Below, piece by piece: positions 8,442 through 19,313 of a stretch of DNA of 35,109 nt. The notes under the pieces are model-generated. The model ran no database searches, had not been told where the DNA came from, and saw nothing but the letters and a program-made list of their open reading frames with translations. This DNA comes from Parafrankia soli (GTDB lineage Bacteria; Actinomycetota; Actinomycetes; Frankiales; Frankiaceae), in NCBI RefSeq assembly GCF_001854695.1, contig NZ_MAXA01000223.1:30833-65941 (forward strand). The letters run 5' to 3'. The stretch's first letter is position 1, and each line of letters starts with the position of its first letter. The translations under genes and the position numbers were made by a program.

Positions 8442-8762
8442 TCAGGCGCCCGTGCCGAACTCCTCGAGGAGCGCGGCACGCTGCTTGGCCCCGAGCCCGC
8501 GCAAACGGCGGGTCGGGCTGATACCGAGACGCTCCCGGATCTTCTGGGCCCGAACACGGCCCACTCCGGGAAGCGACTCCAAGACCGCGGAAACCTTCAT
8601 CTTGCCGACGACCTCATCGCTGTCCGCCAGCTCGAGAACGGCGGCAAGACTGATCTCCCCCTTCTTCAACCGCTCCTTGAGTTCGGCGCGCTGCTTACGG
8701 GCCAGCGCGGCTTTCTCGAGGGCGGCGGCCCTCTGCTCGGGCGTCAGGGGCGGCAGGGTCAC
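8442..8762 (-). CDS. mihF: Actinobacterial integration host factor
   Basis: Small nucleoid-associated DNA-binding protein of the mycobacterial mIHF/streptomycete sIHF family, unrelated to enterobacterial IHF. The 106-residue product starts MTLPPLTPEQRAAALEKAA, has a long basic N-terminal helix, then the DNA-binding segment VSAVLESLPGVGRVRAQKI (helix-two-turns-helix) and RERLGISPTRRLRGLGAKQR. The length is typical. GTG at 8762 is supported by GGAGG 7 bases upstream. It lies between pyrF and gmk, its usual place in mycobacteria. A candidate promoter is just upstream. Confidence 0.95.
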   Translation of the reverse strand: MTLPPLTPEQRAAALEKAALARKQRAELKERLKKGEISLAAVLELADSDEVVGKMKVSAVLESLPGVGRVRAQKIRERLGISPTRRLRGLGAKQRAALLEEFGTGA

Positions 8763-8797
8763 GGGTACGCCTCCTCAATTCGGTGATCGCGCCGCGC

Positions 8798-8827
8798 AAA
8801 CTAGCGAGGAAGAGGCTCCTCGGTCCA
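8798..8827 (-). promoter_or_regulatory. Candidate promoter of mihF
   Basis: On the minus strand TGGACC (8822-8827) and TAGTTT (8798-8803) are separated by 18 bases, a good housekeeping -35/-10 pair. Transcription would start about 28 bases before the GTG, leaving a short leader with the GGAGG ribosome binding site. The spacer contains a 6-bp inverted repeat (CGAGGA/TCCTCG). Confidence 0.45.
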
Positions 8828-9008
8828 GCCGGAGCTGCATCACGGGGGTACCCCGCATTGTCCCCACAAGACACAGCCTTTGCCCGGATGAATGACCTGC
8901 GTCGCACGCGCCGGACGCATTCGGTCCGTAGCGGCCCCACCGTACCGGTACTCGGGCACCCAGAGCGGCCCAGATCCACCCGTAGTGGCGTTTGCGCAGG
9001 TCAAGGGC

Positions 9009-9848
9009 CTACCGGAGTGGAGTAACCCTGGTGGCGATAGTGGCGGCGGCCACGGCCCGATCGGCCGCGGAGGTGATCGGACGGCCGATCACGAGGAGGT
9101 CCGAACCGTCGGCGAGTGCCCGTTCCGGGGTGGCGACCCGGACCTGGTCAGCCCGCTCAGACCCCTCTGGACGCACTCCAGGCGTGACCAGAGTCACAGT
9201 TTCACCAAGCTCCGCGCGGACCACAGAGACCTCTTTCGGGCTGCAGACGAGTGCCCGCGCACCGGCCTCCACGGCGAGCACCGCGAGCCTGCGGACGGCG
9301 TCCGAGGGCGGTCCGGACAGCCCGACGGCGGCGAGCGTGGCGGCGTCCAGCGACGTCAGCACCGTGACCGCGGTTACATGAACATCGGGCCCGGCGTCGA
9401 CCGCGGCGCGCACCATGGCCGCGCCGCCGGCCGCATGCACGGTCACGAAGCGAGGTGCCAGCGTGGCCAGCGAGCGCATCCCGCCGGCCACGGTCGCCGG
9501 GATGTCGTGGAGCTTCAGGTCGAGGAAGAGCTCGGGCGCCGCGGAGCCGCGCGGCTCACTCCAGCCGTCCGCCACATCACCCCCCGTGACGGAACTCACC
9601 ACCCGAGCGGACGCCGCGGGCTGCGCCGGCCGAGCCGGAGCGAGCAGCCCTTCGTCACGCAGCGCAGTCACGATCGTCGGCCCGGCCCGGTAGAAGAGCT
9701 CCAGACCGATCTTCAGCACGGCGACGTGCGGCGCCACCTCACGGGCCCAGCCCAGTGCGGTGGCGGCGTCCGGAGCGTCGAGCGCGACCGCGATCGGGGC
9801 GCGACCCGCCGGTGGCGTCCACCGGCGGGGGGCGCCCGACGAGGTCAC
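9009..9848 (-). CDS. pyrF: Orotidine 5'-phosphate decarboxylase
   Basis: Decarboxylates OMP to UMP, the last step of de novo pyrimidine synthesis. The 279-residue protein has the N-terminal segment [28 protein letters not shown] (binding-site Lys), the catalytic motif [14 protein letters not shown] (Asp-Lys-Asp), [12 protein letters not shown] and the phosphate-binding end [13 protein letters not shown]. These are the signatures of the type 1 (Bacillus/E. coli-like) subfamily. A 35-residue Ala/Pro-rich segment before the catalytic motif (residues about 69-105) makes it longer than compact members. GTG at 9848 overlaps the carB TGA by 4 bases (GTGA), so the two are coupled. It is the last pyrimidine gene of the operon. 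Confidence 0.96.
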   Translation of the reverse strand: MTSSGAPRRWTPPAGRAPIAVALDAPDAATALGWAREVAPHVAVLKIGLELFYRAGPTIVTALRDEGLLAPARPAQPAASARVVSSVTGGDVADGWSEPRGSAAPELFLDLKLHDIPATVAGGMRSLATLAPRFVTVHAAGGAAMVRAAVDAGPDVHVTAVTVLTSLDAATLAAVGLSGPPSDAVRRLAVLAVEAGARALVCSPKEVSVVRAELGETVTLVTPGVRPEGSERADQVRVATPERALADGSDLLVIGRPITSAADRAVAAATIATRVTPLR

Positions 9849-12800
9849 CGGTCCGCCACGGTCGAGGCGGGCGCCCCGCCGGCCGAGCCGGATCCCGACC
9901 CGGCGCCCGGCGCGGGTCCCGGCCGCGCCCCCCGCGCCCGGGAGCCCGAGCCGGAGGTCGCACCCGGCAGTCCCTCGGGGGTCGTCCCCCAGGTCGACCG
10001 CAGGGCCGCGTGGTACTCCTGCAGCGGCCGCACCCCCAGTTCGCCCCTTACGAGCGACTCGATACCCTGCACGCACGCGGCGGCGCCCTGAATGGTGGTG
10101 ATGCAGGGCACCCCGGCGCTGACACAGGCGGTGCGGATCTCGTATCCGTCCAGCCGTGGCCCGACACCCCACGGCGTGTTGATGACCAGGTCGATCTGGC
10201 CAGACATGATCATTTCGACGCAGTCGATGAGGTTCTCGCTGGGAGCCCGATGCTTGCCGAGAACCACGGCCTTGACCCCGTTGCGGCGCAGCACGTCGGC
10301 GGTGCCCTCGGTCGCGTAGACGACGAAGCCGAGGTCCGCCAGCCGTTTGATCGGGAAGATCATCGCACGCTTGTCGCGGTTGGCGACGGAGACGAACACC
10401 CGTCCGTAGGTCGGCAGCGACGCGTAGGCCGCGGCCTGCGACTTGGCGTACGCGGTACCGAAGCCGTCGTCGATGCCCATCACCTCGCCGGTGGAGCGCA
10501 TCTCCGGGCCGAGCACCGTGTCCACCCCGCGGCCGCCCGCGTCCCGGAACCGGCCGAAGGGCAGCACGGCCTCCTTGACCGAGATATGCGAGTCCAGCGG
10601 CAGGGTGGCGCCGTCGCCGTACTCCGGCAGCAGGCCCTCGGCCCGCAGCTCGGGCACGGTGGCGCCGAGCATCACCCGGGCCGCGGCCTTGGCCAGCGGC
10701 ACGGCCGTCGCCTTGGAGACGAACGGCACCGTGCGCGACGCGCGCGGGTTGGCCTCCAGCACGTAGAGCACGTCGGACTGCAGCGCGTACTGCACGTTGA
10801 GCAGCCCGCGCACGCCCACCCCCTCGGCGATCAGCCGGGTGGACTCGCGGATCCGGTCGAGCTCCGAGCGCCCGAGGGTGATCGGCGGCAGCGCGCAGGC
10901 GGAGTCGCCGGAGTGCACCCCGGCCTCCTCGATGTGCTCCATCACGCCCGCGAGGTAGAGCTCGGAGCCGTCGTAGAGCGCGTCCACGTCGATCTCGACC
11001 GCGTCGTCGAGGAAGCGGTCCACCAGCACCGGATGCTCCGGCGAGATCTGCGTGGCGCGCTCGATGTAGTCGCGCAGCATCGGGTCGTCGTAGACGATCT
11101 CCATGCCCCGCCCGCCGAGCACGTAGGACGGCCGCACCAGCACCGGGTAGCCGATCCGGTCCGCGACCGTGCGCGCCTCGGCGTAGGAGGTGGCCACCCC
11201 GTGCGGCGGCGAGGGCAGGCCGGCGGCGGCGAGCACCTGCCCGAACTGGCCGCGGTCCTCCGCGAGGTGGATCGCCTTCGGTGGCGTGCCGACGAGCGGG
11301 ACGCCGGCGTCGGCGAGCGCGGCGGCGATGCCCAGCGGGGTCTGGCCGCCCAGCGACACGATCACCCCGGCCAGCGGCCCCGCCTGCGACTCGGCGTGCA
11401 CGACCTCCAGGACGTCCTCGACGGTCAACGGCTCGACGTAGAGGCGGTCGGCGGTGTCGTAGTCGGTGGAGACCGTCTCCGGGTTGCAGTTGACCATCAC
11501 GGTCTCGTAGCCGGCCTCGGAGAGCGCCATCACCGCGTGGCAACAGGCGTAGTCGAACTCGATGCCCTGCCCGATCCGGTTCGGCCCGCTGCCGAGCACG
11601 ATCACCCGGGGCTTCTCGCTCGGCGCGACCTCGGTCTCGGAGTCGTAGGACGAGTAGTGGTACGGCGTCGCGGAGGCGAACTCGGCGGCGCAGGTGTCGA
11701 CCGTCTTGTAGACGGGACGGATGCCCGCCCGGTGCCGGAACGACCGGACCACGTCCTCCTTGGTGCCGAGCAGGCCCGCGAGCTGGGCGTCGGAGAACCC
11801 GGCGCGCTTGGCGCGGCGGATGCCGTCCGGGTTGCGGACCAGCGACGCGGCGATCTCGTTGATGAACACGATCTGGTCGACGAACCAGGGGTCGATGCCG
11901 GTGGCATCGGTCACCTCGGCGGGCGTCGCGCCGGCCAGCAGCGCCTGCTGGACGGTGTGCAGCCGCCCGTCGTGCGGGGTGCGGGCCGCGTCGAGCAGCT
12001 CCGCCGCGGACCGGCCCGGCGGGTCGAAGGTGAACGCCAGGCCCGACTGCTCCATCGAGCGCAGCGCCTTCTGCAGGGCCTCGGCGAAGCTGCGCCCGAC
12101 CCCCATCGCCTCCCCGACGGACTTCATCGTCGTGGTCAGCATCGTGTCGGCGCCCGGGAACTTCTCGAACGCGAAGCGCGGCACCTTCACCACGACGTAG
12201 TCGAGGGTCGGCTCGAAGGCCGCCGGGGTGGTGCGGGTGATGTCGTTGGGGATCTCGTCGAGGGTGTAGCCCAGCGCCAGCTTGGCCGAGATCTTCGCGA
12301 TCGGGAAGCCGGTCGCCTTCGAGGCCAGCGCGGACGAACGGGACACACGCGGGTTCATCTCGATGACGACGAGACGTCCGGTGGCCGGGTCGACCGCGAA
12401 CTGGATGTTGCAGCCGCCCGCGTCGACCCCGACGGCGCGCATGACGGCGATCGACATGTCCCGCATGCGCTGGTACTCGCGGTCGGTCAGGGTCATCGCC
12501 GGGGCGACGGTCACCGAGTCACCGGTGTGCACGCCCATCGGGTCGATGTTCTCGATCGAACACACGACGACCACGTTGTCGGCGCGGTCCCGCATGAGCT
12601 CGAGCTCGAACTCCTTCCAGCCGAGCACCGACTCCTCGACGAGCACCTCGGTGGTCGGGCTGGCCGCCAGCCCGTCCGCGGACATCCGGCGCAGCTCGTC
12701 GGGGTCGTGGGCGAACCCGCTGCCGGCACCGCCGAGGGTGTAGCTCGGCCGCACCACGACCGGGTAGGAGAACTCCTCGGCCGCGGCCAGGCACTCCGCC

Positions 12801-13255
12801 ACGGTCGTGCAGATCGCGCTGCGGGCCGTCTCGCCGTCGACGGAGGCGACGATGTCCTTGAAGGCCTGCCGGTCCTCACCGGAGCGGATCGCGTCGATGT
12901 TGGCGCCGATGAGCCGGACGCCGAAGCGCTCGAGCACCCCGGCGTCGTGCAGGGCGACCGCCGTGTTCAACGCCGTCTGCCCGCCCATGGTGGCCAGGAT
13001 GGCGTCCGGCCGCTCCCGCTCGATGATCTTCGTGACGATGTCCGGCGTGATCGGCTCGACGTAGGTCGCGTCGGCGATCTCCGGGTCCGTCATGATCGTG
13101 GCCGGGTTGCTGTTGACCAGGATCACCCGCAGGCCCTCGGCCCGCAGCACCCGGCACGCCTGCGTCCCGGAATAGTCGAACTCGCACGCCTGGCCGATGA
13201 CGATCGGCCCGGAGCCGATCACCAGCACGGAGCGCAGGTCCTCGCGCCTGGGCAT
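9845..13255 (-). CDS. carB: Carbamoyl-phosphate synthase large subunit
   Basis: Makes carbamoyl phosphate from bicarbonate, ATP and the ammonia delivered by CarA, for pyrimidines and arginine. The 1136-residue protein contains two homologous synthetase halves: the first opens [20 protein letters not shown], the second [20 protein letters not shown], each with an ATP-grasp fold ([17 protein letters not shown] and [19 protein letters not shown]). The C-terminal MGS-like regulatory domain contains [15 protein letters not shown] and INTPWG. About 35 extra Gly/Ala/Pro/Ser-rich residues follow the usual C-terminus. ATG at 13255 overlaps the carA TGA by one base (TGATG); its own TGA overlaps the pyrF start. 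Confidence 0.98.
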   Translation of the reverse strand: MPRREDLRSVLVIGSGPIVIGQACEFDYSGTQACRVLRAEGLRVILVNSNPATIMTDPEIADATYVEPITPDIVTKIIERERPDAILATMGGQTALNTAVALHDAGVLERFGVRLIGANIDAIRSGEDRQAFKDIVASVDGETARSAICTTVAECLAAAEEFSYPVVVRPSYTLGGAGSGFAHDPDELRRMSADGLAASPTTEVLVEESVLGWKEFELELMRDRADNVVVVCSIENIDPMGVHTGDSVTVAPAMTLTDREYQRMRDMSIAVMRAVGVDAGGCNIQFAVDPATGRLVVIEMNPRVSRSSALASKATGFPIAKISAKLALGYTLDEIPNDITRTTPAAFEPTLDYVVVKVPRFAFEKFPGADTMLTTTMKSVGEAMGVGRSFAEALQKALRSMEQSGLAFTFDPPGRSAAELLDAARTPHDGRLHTVQQALLAGATPAEVTDATGIDPWFVDQIVFINEIAASLVRNPDGIRRAKRAGFSDAQLAGLLGTKEDVVRSFRHRAGIRPVYKTVDTCAAEFASATPYHYSSYDSETEVAPSEKPRVIVLGSGPNRIGQGIEFDYACCHAVMALSEAGYETVMVNCNPETVSTDYDTADRLYVEPLTVEDVLEVVHAESQAGPLAGVIVSLGGQTPLGIAAALADAGVPLVGTPPKAIHLAEDRGQFGQVLAAAGLPSPPHGVATSYAEARTVADRIGYPVLVRPSYVLGGRGMEIVYDDPMLRDYIERATQISPEHPVLVDRFLDDAVEIDVDALYDGSELYLAGVMEHIEEAGVHSGDSACALPPITLGRSELDRIRESTRLIAEGVGVRGLLNVQYALQSDVLYVLEANPRASRTVPFVSKATAVPLAKAAARVMLGATVPELRAEGLLPEYGDGATLPLDSHISVKEAVLPFGRFRDAGGRGVDTVLGPEMRSTGEVMGIDDGFGTAYAKSQAAAYASLPTYGRVFVSVANRDKRAMIFPIKRLADLGFVVYATEGTADVLRRNGVKAVVLGKHRAPSENLIDCVEMIMSGQIDLVINTPWGVGPRLDGYEIRTACVSAGVPCITTIQGAAACVQGIESLVRGELGVRPLQEYHAALRSTWGTTPEGLPGATSGSGSRARGARPGPAPGAGSGSGSAGGAPASTVADR

Positions 13256-14448
13256 CAGCCTTCTCCCCGCTTCCGCCGGCCGGCCGCCATCAGGCCGCAG
13301 AACCGGTCGAACAGTCCCTGGGCGTCGTGTGGGCCAGGCGCCGCCTCGGGATGGAACTGGACACTGAACGCCGGCACGTCCAGGCAGGTCAGGCCCTCCA
13401 CCACGTCGTCGTTGAGCGCCACGTGGCTCACCTCGACCCGCCCGTAGGGGGTGTCGGTCGTACCGGTCAGCGGCGCGCGCACCGCGAAGCCGTGGTTGTG
13501 GCTGGTGACCGCGATCCGGCCGGTCCGGGTGTCGGCGACCGGCTGGTTCACGCCGCGGTGGCCGTAGGTCAGCTTGTACGTCTCGAAGCCCAGCGCCCGG
13601 GCGAGGACCTGGTTGCCGAAACAGATCCCGAAGACCGGGACACCGGCCTCCAGCACCCCGGTGAGCGTCTCGACCGCGTAGTCCGCGCGGGCCGGGTCAC
13701 CCGGGCCGTTCGAGAGGAAGACCCCGTCGGGCGAGAGGGCCAGCAGCTCGGCGGCCGTGCTGCGGGCCGGCAGCACGTGCACCTCGCAGCCCAGCGCGGC
13801 CATGGAGAGCGGGGTGTTCCGCTTGATGCCCAGGTCCAGCGCGGCGACGGTGAAGACCGGCAGGCCCGACCGCGCCTCGACGACATAGGGCTGGTCCGTG
13901 CTGACCTCCGGGGCGAGGTCCGCGCCGACCATCTCCGGCGACGCCCGCACCCGGTCGAGCAGCGAGTCGAGATCGGTGTCGGTGCTGCTGACCCCGCACC
14001 GCATCGCGCCGCGCTCGCGCAGGTGACGGGTCAGCGCGCGGGTGTCGACCCCGCTGATCCCGACCACGCCGGCGTTCTCGAGCTCGTCGTCCAGGGTGCG
14101 CTGGGCGCGCCAGTTCGACGCCAGCCGGCTCGGGTCCCGCACGACGAAGCCGGCCACCTGGATGCGGTCGGACTCGTAGTCGGTGTCGTTCACCCCGGTG
14201 TTGCCGATGTGCGGCGCCGTCATGATCACGACCTGACGGTGGAACGACGGGTCGGTGAGGGTCTCCTGGTAGCCGGTCATCCCGGTGGAGAAGACCGCCT
14301 CGCCGAACGCCTCGCCGACCGAGCCGAACGCGTCCCCGGCGAAGCTCCGGCCGTCCTCGAGCATGAGCACCGCGCGGCGGGGCGCTCCCGGCCCGCGCCG
14401 GGCCTGTTCCCGCTCCGGCGGAGCCGGCTGCCTGTCCAAGCCGGTCAC
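13255..14448 (-). CDS. carA: Carbamoyl-phosphate synthase small subunit
   Basis: Glutamine amidotransferase subunit that hydrolyses glutamine and channels ammonia to CarB. The 397-residue product has the CarA-specific N-terminal domain ([16 protein letters not shown], then [17 protein letters not shown]) and a class I glutaminase domain: FLSNGPGDP, the nucleophile motif GICFGNQ (Cys) and [13 protein letters not shown] (His and Glu of the triad). The chosen GTG at 14448 follows GGGGGTGAG; a downstream ATG just before LEDGRSF is an alternative. It lies 82 bases after the membrane protein gene and overlaps carB. Confidence 0.97.
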   Translation of the reverse strand: MTGLDRQPAPPEREQARRGPGAPRRAVLMLEDGRSFAGDAFGSVGEAFGEAVFSTGMTGYQETLTDPSFHRQVVIMTAPHIGNTGVNDTDYESDRIQVAGFVVRDPSRLASNWRAQRTLDDELENAGVVGISGVDTRALTRHLRERGAMRCGVSSTDTDLDSLLDRVRASPEMVGADLAPEVSTDQPYVVEARSGLPVFTVAALDLGIKRNTPLSMAALGCEVHVLPARSTAAELLALSPDGVFLSNGPGDPARADYAVETLTGVLEAGVPVFGICFGNQVLARALGFETYKLTYGHRGVNQPVADTRTGRIAVTSHNHGFAVRAPLTGTTDTPYGRVEVSHVALNDDVVEGLTCLDVPAFSVQFHPEAAPGPHDAQGLFDRFCGLMAAGRRKRGEG

Positions 14449-14530
14449 CGGCTCACCCCCGCATCGATCCGTCGTGCCCGGCCGCCGGCCAGGCCCCCTC
14501 CACCCCTGGCAGACCGCCAGGGCGCCGCTG

Positions 14531-16291
14531 TCACGGGTACTCCTCCCGTCGGTACGAGGCCTCACCAGGCGGTGCGGTGAACGCGTCGGTCCCCTGGTCG
14601 CGCGGCCGCTCCGCCGGGTCGGCGCCGGTCCGCCAGTAGTTCCCCTGGTCACCCGGCACGCCGCCGGCCGGCGGCGTGCCGGCCCGGCCGCGGGAGGCGT
14701 ACGCCTCCCGGTCGTATCCACCCTGGTCACGTCCGCCCGGGTCGCGCCGGCCCTGGTCATATGCGCCCTGGCCGTATCCACGCGAGTCGTGGGCACCCGT
14801 GTCGTTGGCACCGGAGCCGTAGGCGCCGGAGTTGTAGGCACCCGAGCTGTAGGCACCCGAGCTGTGGACGCCGGCGTCGCCGGCACCCAGGTGGTACGCG
14901 GCCGAGTCGAGCGCCCCCTGGTCGGGAGCGGCCGGCCCGGGGGCGCCGGGGCGCCCGTACCCGCCGGTGGCGTGGCCGCGCGCGTCCAGCCCGCCGGTGC
15001 CCTGGCGTCGCAGGTCGTAGCTGTCAGTCCCGTACCCGGCCGTGTCATAGCCGGCTGTGCTGTAGCCGGCGGTGTCGTAGCCGGCCGTCCCGCCGCTCAC
15101 GGCCTGGGAGCCCTGGGCGCCCACGTCGTGGGCACCTGGCCGGTAACCGCCGGTGTCGTACGCACCCGTCCGGTGCGAGCCCGTCCCGTACCCGCCAGCA
15201 CGATGGGAGCCGGTGTCGTACGCGGCGGCGCCGTACGCACCGGTGCCGTGGGCGCCGGTGCTGTCGGTACTGATGCTGTGCGCTCCGGTGACGTGGGCGC
15301 GGATGTCGTAGGCGCCCGTGTCCTGGGCACCCGTCCCAAGGGCACCCGTCCCGTGGGCAGCGGTGTCGTAGCCGCCGGAGGCGCCCGTGCCGGGCGCCTC
15401 CGCGCCGTATCCGCGCTGGCCGGCGTGGGTCTCGGCGGCGGCGCCCTGACTGGCCGCGGCGCCACCGCGGCGCCACCCGGCCCGCTCCGACCGGGGCTGG
15501 CGGCCGTTGACCGGGATCGGCATCGTCGCGGGCCCGCCCGGAGCCACCGCGGCGAGATCAGGACGCTGCCCGCGGGCGGGGGCCGCGGCGGCCGGCGCGC
15601 CGGGCTCGGCCGGGCGTGCCGGCGCCGGCACGCGGGGCCGCAGCCGGTTGCGCGGCCGGGGCAGGGCGTGCGGCGAGGTGATGTCGCCGGACATCGGCTG
15701 GGCGGGCGCCGGCCCGATGAGGTCGTGCACGGAGCGGACGACCTTCGGCTGGCGGGCCCGGTCCTCGCCGCGGAAGCCGGCCTCCAGTTCCCGGCCCTCG
15801 AACGACCACGCGACCACGATCAGCCGGCTCGGCGCGGCGACCTTCCCGGCGTGCGCCCGCTCGAGACGGGCGCCCCGCACGGCCTCCCGGGGGATCCAGA
15901 ACGCCTCGCCGTCCCGGTCGACCCGCACTCCAAGCTCGTAGACGGCGATGTAGTCGCCGTCGTGCCCGGCCAGGCCGCGCGCGGCGATCCACTCCCGCCA
16001 GTGGCCGGCGTCCACCGTGCCGAGGTAGCGCCCACGCAGCGGGGCGGCCAGCACGTTCCCGGTCTGCTCCGGCGGCTCGGGCAGGTCCGGCAGGTTCTCC
16101 TCCTGCTGTTGCGCACGGCCGCGCCAAGCCCGTCGCATCGCGCCCACGACTGCCACGACCAGCAGCAACAGGCCGAAGGCGAGGAGCAGGTGCAGGCCCG
16201 TCTGATCCTTGCCACCGGCGGCCAGCACGGGGCCGGCCAGCGCGAACGGGGTGATCCCCGGCAGGGATGTGGATCGTGAGGCGGAGGTCAT
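14531..16291 (-). CDS. Pyr-operon membrane protein with a long pentapeptide-repeat tail
   Basis: Occupies the slot held by Rv1382 in the mycobacterial pyr operon; the function is unknown. The 586-residue product has a single transmembrane helix (about 32-51, [18 protein letters not shown]), then a compact conserved domain (about 80-195, starting [20 protein letters not shown]) that looks like the PH-like domain of this actinobacterial family, then a Pro/Arg/Ala-rich linker (200-285). Residues 301-530 form about 46 five-residue repeats of the type GAYDT/TGAHG, rich in Gly, Tyr, His, Asp and Ser, and surely disordered. Mycobacterial relatives end after the PH-like domain (about 165 residues). 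ATG at 16291 overlaps the pyrC TGA (ATGA), so it is translated with the pyrimidine enzymes. Confidence 0.85.
   Translation of the reverse strand: MTSASRSTSLPGITPFALAGPVLAAGGKDQTGLHLLLAFGLLLLVVAVVGAMRRAWRGRAQQQEENLPDLPEPPEQTGNVLAAPLRGRYLGTVDAGHWREWIAARGLAGHDGDYIAVYELGVRVDRDGEAFWIPREAVRGARLERAHAGKVAAPSRLIVVAWSFEGRELEAGFRGEDRARQPKVVRSVHDLIGPAPAQPMSGDITSPHALPRPRNRLRPRVPAPARPAEPGAPAAAAPARGQRPDLAAVAPGGPATMPIPVNGRQPRSERAGWRRGGAAASQGAAAETHAGQRGYGAEAPGTGASGGYDTAAHGTGALGTGAQDTGAYDIRAHVTGAHSISTDSTGAHGTGAYGAAAYDTGSHRAGGYGTGSHRTGAYDTGGYRPGAHDVGAQGSQAVSGGTAGYDTAGYSTAGYDTAGYGTDSYDLRRQGTGGLDARGHATGGYGRPGAPGPAAPDQGALDSAAYHLGAGDAGVHSSGAYSSGAYNSGAYGSGANDTGAHDSRGYGQGAYDQGRRDPGGRDQGGYDREAYASRGRAGTPPAGGVPGDQGNYWRTGADPAERPRDQGTDAFTAPPGEASYRREEYP
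14702..15391 (-). repeat. 15-bp-period tandem repeat encoding about 46 pentapeptides
   Basis: This codes for residues 301-530 of the membrane protein. Units 301-400 align in register as 20 consecutive pentads (pattern G-A/G-Y/H-D/G-T). The next block shifts phase to TAGYD-like units, and a third block reads [15 protein letters not shown]. The units have diverged from each other at DNA level, so this is an old repeat held by protein-level constraint rather than a fresh array. The pattern is not the A(D/N)LxX pentapeptide-repeat family. Confidence 0.85.
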
Positions 16292-17643
16292 ATGATCTTC
16301 CCGTCGAGCACGGTGGGCCGGCCTCGCAGGAACGTCGCCCGGATGGCACCGGGCAGCGTGCGGCCACCGTACGGAGTGTTGCTGCTCCGGCTGGCGACGG
16401 CGAGTGGATCGATCACCCGTCGCGCCTCCGGGTCGAGCAGGGTCAGGGTGGCGGGCACGCCCACCTGGGCGAAGCTCGCCGGGTCACGCGGCATGTCGGC
16501 GACGGCGCCGATCCGGGCCGGCGCCAACGCCATCCGGTCGGCGACACCGGCCCAGTCGAGCCGGCCGGTTTCGACCATGGTCTGGATCACGATGGACAGC
16601 GCCGTCTCGAGGCCGAGCATCCCGGGCCGGGCGGCGGCCCACTCCGTCTCCTTGTCCTCGGAGGCGTGCGGGGCGTGATCGGTGGCCACACAGTCGATCG
16701 TGCCGTCCGCGAGCCCGGCTCGCAGTGCCTCTGTGTCGGCCTCGGTGCGCAGCGGCGGATTGACCTTGTACACCGGGTCGTACGAGGCGACGAGCTCCTC
16801 GGTGAGCAGCAGGTGGTGCGGGGTGACCTCCGCGGTCACCCGCCAGCCCTTCGCCTTGGCCCACCGGATGAGCTCGACCGAGCCCGCCGTGGACACGTGG
16901 CAGATGTGCAGGCGCGACCCGACGTGCCCGGTCAGCAGGGCGTCCCGGGCGATGATCGCCTCCTCTGCGACGGCCGGCCAGCCGGGCAGGCCCAGCCGCG
17001 CGGCCATGGCGCCCTCGTTCATCTGCGCCCCGGCGGTCAGCCTCGGCTCCTCCGCGTGCTGCGCGATCACACCGTCGAAAGCCTTGACGTACTCCAGCGC
17101 GCGGCGCATGAGCAACGCGTCGGACACACAGTGACCGTCGTCGGAGAACATCCGGACCGCCGCCGCGGAGGAGGCCATGGCGCCCAGCTCGGCGAGCCGC
17201 TCGCCGGCGAGCCCCCTGGTCACCGCGCCGACCGGGCGCACGTCGCAGTGCCCGGCGTCCTGGCCGAGCCGCCACACCTGCTCGACCACCCCGGCGGTGT
17301 CGGCGACGGGGTCGGTGTTGGCCATCGCGAACACCGTCGTGTAGCCGCCGAGCGCCGCCGCGCGGGTACCGGAGTCGACCGTCTCGGCGTCCTCCCGGCC
17401 AGGCTCGCGCAGGTGGGTGTGCAGGTCGACCAGCCCGGGCAGCGCCACGAGCCCGGTGGCGTCGACGACCAGGGGGGCGGGACGGGTCCCGTCGGCGGAG
17501 CCCGCGGCGGCCTCGGCCACGACGCCGGTGCGCTCGCCGCCCCCGGCCGGCGCGACCGCGGCGATCGTCCCGTCGGCGATCACCAGATCCCGCGCGTCAC
17601 CACCCAGCGGACGGACGCCACGCACCACGATCACCGATGTCAT
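16288..17643 (-). CDS. pyrC: Dihydroorotase
   Basis: Zinc-dependent cyclisation of carbamoyl-aspartate to dihydroorotate, third step of pyrimidine synthesis. The 451-residue protein is a class I (amidohydrolase-superfamily) enzyme: [20 protein letters not shown] holds the HxH metal ligands and substrate Arg, [10 protein letters not shown] and TPHHLLL supply later His ligands, and [14 protein letters not shown] supplies the catalytic Asp. [13 protein letters not shown] near the C-terminus is also typical. An Ala/Gly-rich insertion near residues 30-55 slightly lengthens it. ATG at 17643 overlaps the pyrB TGA (ATGA); its own stop overlaps the membrane protein start. Confidence 0.97.
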   Translation of the reverse strand: MTSVIVVRGVRPLGGDARDLVIADGTIAAVAPAGGGERTGVVAEAAAGSADGTRPAPLVVDATGLVALPGLVDLHTHLREPGREDAETVDSGTRAAALGGYTTVFAMANTDPVADTAGVVEQVWRLGQDAGHCDVRPVGAVTRGLAGERLAELGAMASSAAAVRMFSDDGHCVSDALLMRRALEYVKAFDGVIAQHAEEPRLTAGAQMNEGAMAARLGLPGWPAVAEEAIIARDALLTGHVGSRLHICHVSTAGSVELIRWAKAKGWRVTAEVTPHHLLLTEELVASYDPVYKVNPPLRTEADTEALRAGLADGTIDCVATDHAPHASEDKETEWAAARPGMLGLETALSIVIQTMVETGRLDWAGVADRMALAPARIGAVADMPRDPASFAQVGVPATLTLLDPEARRVIDPLAVASRSSNTPYGGRTLPGAIRATFLRGRPTVLDGKII

Positions 17644-18569
17644 GAGGACTCCCGTTCGGCGCCGCTGCCGCCGAGCAGCAGGTAGAGGACGGCCATGCGG
17701 ACGCTCACGCCGTTCGCGACCTGCTCGACCACCGTCGAGCGCGGCGAGTCGGCCACCGAGGAGGCGATCTCCATCCCGCGGACCATCGGCCCGGGGTGCA
17801 TGACCAGGGCGTGCTCGGGCATGAGCGCGGCCCGGTCCGCGTCGAGGCCGTAACGGCGGCTGTACTCCCGCTCGGTCGGGAAGAACGCCGCGGACATCCG
17901 CTCCCGCTGCACACGCAACATCATGACCACGTCGCTCTTGGGCAGGACCGACTCGAGGTCGTAGGACACCTCGACGGGCCACCCGGAGATACCGAGCGGC
18001 AGCAGCGTGGGCGGGGCGACCACGGTCACCCGCGCGCCGAGGGTCGTCAGCAGCCAGACGTTGGAGCGGGCAACCCGCGAGTGCAGGACATCCCCGACGA
18101 TCGTCACGGCCAGCCCGTCCAGCCGGCCGAGCCGGCGGCGGATGGTGAAGGCGTCGAGCAGCGCCTGGGTGGGGTGCTCGTGCGTACCGTCACCGGCGTT
18201 CACGACGCTGCCGCGCACCCAGCTGGCCAGCCGGTGCGGGGCGCCGCTCGCGGGATGACGACAGACGACGGCGTCCGCGCCCATCGCCTCGAGGGTCTGC
18301 GCTGTGTCCTTCAGGCTCTCGCCCTTCGACACGCTTGACCCCCGGGCCGAAAAATTGATCACATCTGCCGACAGCCTCTTGGCGGCGACCTCGAAGGACG
18401 TGCGGGTACGGGTGGAGTCCTCGAAGAACAGATTGACCACGGTCCGGCCGCGCAGCGTCGGCAGCTTGCGGACCGGCGCGTCCGCGACCCGCGCCATGCG
18501 GTCCGCCGTGTCGAGCACCAGTAGCGCGTCGTCGAGCTTGAGATCCGCGGTGGAAAGCAGATGGTTCAT
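17640..18569 (-). CDS. pyrB: Aspartate carbamoyltransferase catalytic subunit
   Basis: Transfers the carbamoyl group to aspartate, the committed step of pyrimidine synthesis. The product of about 309 residues has the carbamoyl-phosphate loop [13 protein letters not shown] (STRT), [12 protein letters not shown] (catalytic loop Ser/Lys), HPTQALLD and the aspartate-loop region [11 protein letters not shown]. No pyrI-like regulatory subunit is nearby; control is probably through PyrR. ATG at 18569 gives the usual N-terminus [10 protein letters not shown]; in-frame GTGs at 18572, 18578 and 18581 are alternatives. It starts 43 bases after pyrR and overlaps pyrC by 4 bases. Confidence 0.97.
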   Translation of the reverse strand: MNHLLSTADLKLDDALLVLDTADRMARVADAPVRKLPTLRGRTVVNLFFEDSTRTRTSFEVAAKRLSADVINFSARGSSVSKGESLKDTAQTLEAMGADAVVCRHPASGAPHRLASWVRGSVVNAGDGTHEHPTQALLDAFTIRRRLGRLDGLAVTIVGDVLHSRVARSNVWLLTTLGARVTVVAPPTLLPLGISGWPVEVSYDLESVLPKSDVVMMLRVQRERMSAAFFPTEREYSRRYGLDADRAALMPEHALVMHPGPMVRGMEIASSVADSPRSTVVEQVANGVSVRMAVLYLLLGGSGAERESS

Positions 18570-18612
18570 CACATTCACCACCTCGGGCGGCGGCGCGGGG
18601 TCGTGTGCGCGG

Positions 18613-19305
18613 TCACGGCGCGTCCGACGAGACGATGAGGACGGCGTCGGCGCCGTCTACCTCCCGGAGCCGGACGGCGACCGACTCGCGGCGCGAGGTG
18701 GGCATGTTCTTCCCCACGTAGTCGGCGCGGATGGGCAGCTCGCGGTGGCCCCGGTCGACCAGGACGGCGAGCTGCACAGCGCGGGGGCGGCCATAGGCGG
18801 ACAGTGCGTCGAGCGCGGCCCGGACGGTGCGCCCGGAGTAGAGGACGTCGTCGACCAGGACGACGACCATCCCATCGACCCCGCAGTCGGGGATCTCGGT
18901 CACCTCGAGCGGGCGCACGCCGCGCAGCCGCAGGTCGTCCCGGTACATCGTCGGGTCCAGGGAGCCCACGGGAAGGGTCACGCCCTCGACCGCGGCCACC
19001 CGGCGCGCCAGCCGCTCCGCGAGCGGCACGCCGCGGGTCGGGATGCCGAGCAGGACCACGCCGTCACCGCCGGAGGTCTTCTCCAGCACCTGGTGCGCCA
19101 TCCGGCTCACGACCCGGTTCATGTCGGCGGCGGAGAGCACGGTGCGGGTGATGCCGAGCCCCTCGGACCCGGTGAGCCCCTCGGACCCGGTGGGGGTGCT
19201 GCTCACATCGGCCGTCCCGGCACGGAGCTCGTCCCGTGGACGGGCGGTACGCCCGGTACGCCCGGTCGTGTTCCGGGCAGGGTCGCCTTGTGCGGCCGAG
19301 GCCAC
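18613..19305 (-). CDS. pyrR: Bifunctional pyr operon regulator/uracil phosphoribosyltransferase
   Basis: UMP/UTP-sensing RNA-binding protein that represses pyr genes, with some uracil phosphoribosyltransferase activity. The 230-residue product has a type I PRT fold: [33 protein letters not shown], the PRPP motif [13 protein letters not shown] (148-160) and [13 protein letters not shown]. About 50 non-conserved residues precede the core, including a fresh in-frame duplication of TGSEGL (39-50). GTG at 19305 has an excellent AAGGAGG 8 bases upstream, which supports the long start. That Shine-Dalgarno lies in a potential PyrR-binding hairpin, implying autogenous translational repression. It is the first gene of the pyrimidine operon. 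Confidence 0.96.
   Translation of the reverse strand: MASAAQGDPARNTTGRTGRTARPRDELRAGTADVSSTPTGSEGLTGSEGLGITRTVLSAADMNRVVSRMAHQVLEKTSGGDGVVLLGIPTRGVPLAERLARRVAAVEGVTLPVGSLDPTMYRDDLRLRGVRPLEVTEIPDCGVDGMVVVLVDDVLYSGRTVRAALDALSAYGRPRAVQLAVLVDRGHRELPIRADYVGKNMPTSRRESVAVRLREVDGADAVLIVSSDAP
19156..19191 (-). repeat. 18-bp tandem duplication in pyrR
   Basis: The plus strand carries GAGCCCCTCGGACCCGGT twice in a row (19156-19173, 19174-19191) with no mismatch. In the protein this is TGSEGL repeated, in the N-terminal extension outside the phosphoribosyltransferase fold. Perfect identity suggests a recent slippage event that kept the frame. Confidence 0.9.
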
Positions 19306-19313
19306 GAGGTGTC

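Noticed and set aside
9849-11543. Long upstream extension of the pyrF frame
   Set aside because: It runs out of frame through carB coding sequence; pyrF begins at the GTGA overlap at 9848.
9755-13447. 1230-residue open frame on the plus strand
   Set aside because: Antisense shadow of carB, which is a clear gene with all its motifs; the shadow is rich in Arg, Gly and His and has no domains.
14449-15048. Upstream extension of the carA frame
   Set aside because: It translates the pentad-repeat DNA in another frame as Thr/Arg/Pro-rich sequence; CarA homology begins after 14448.
14702-15391. CRISPR-like array
   Set aside because: The 15-base period lies in frame within a coding sequence, units are diverged and there are no spacers.
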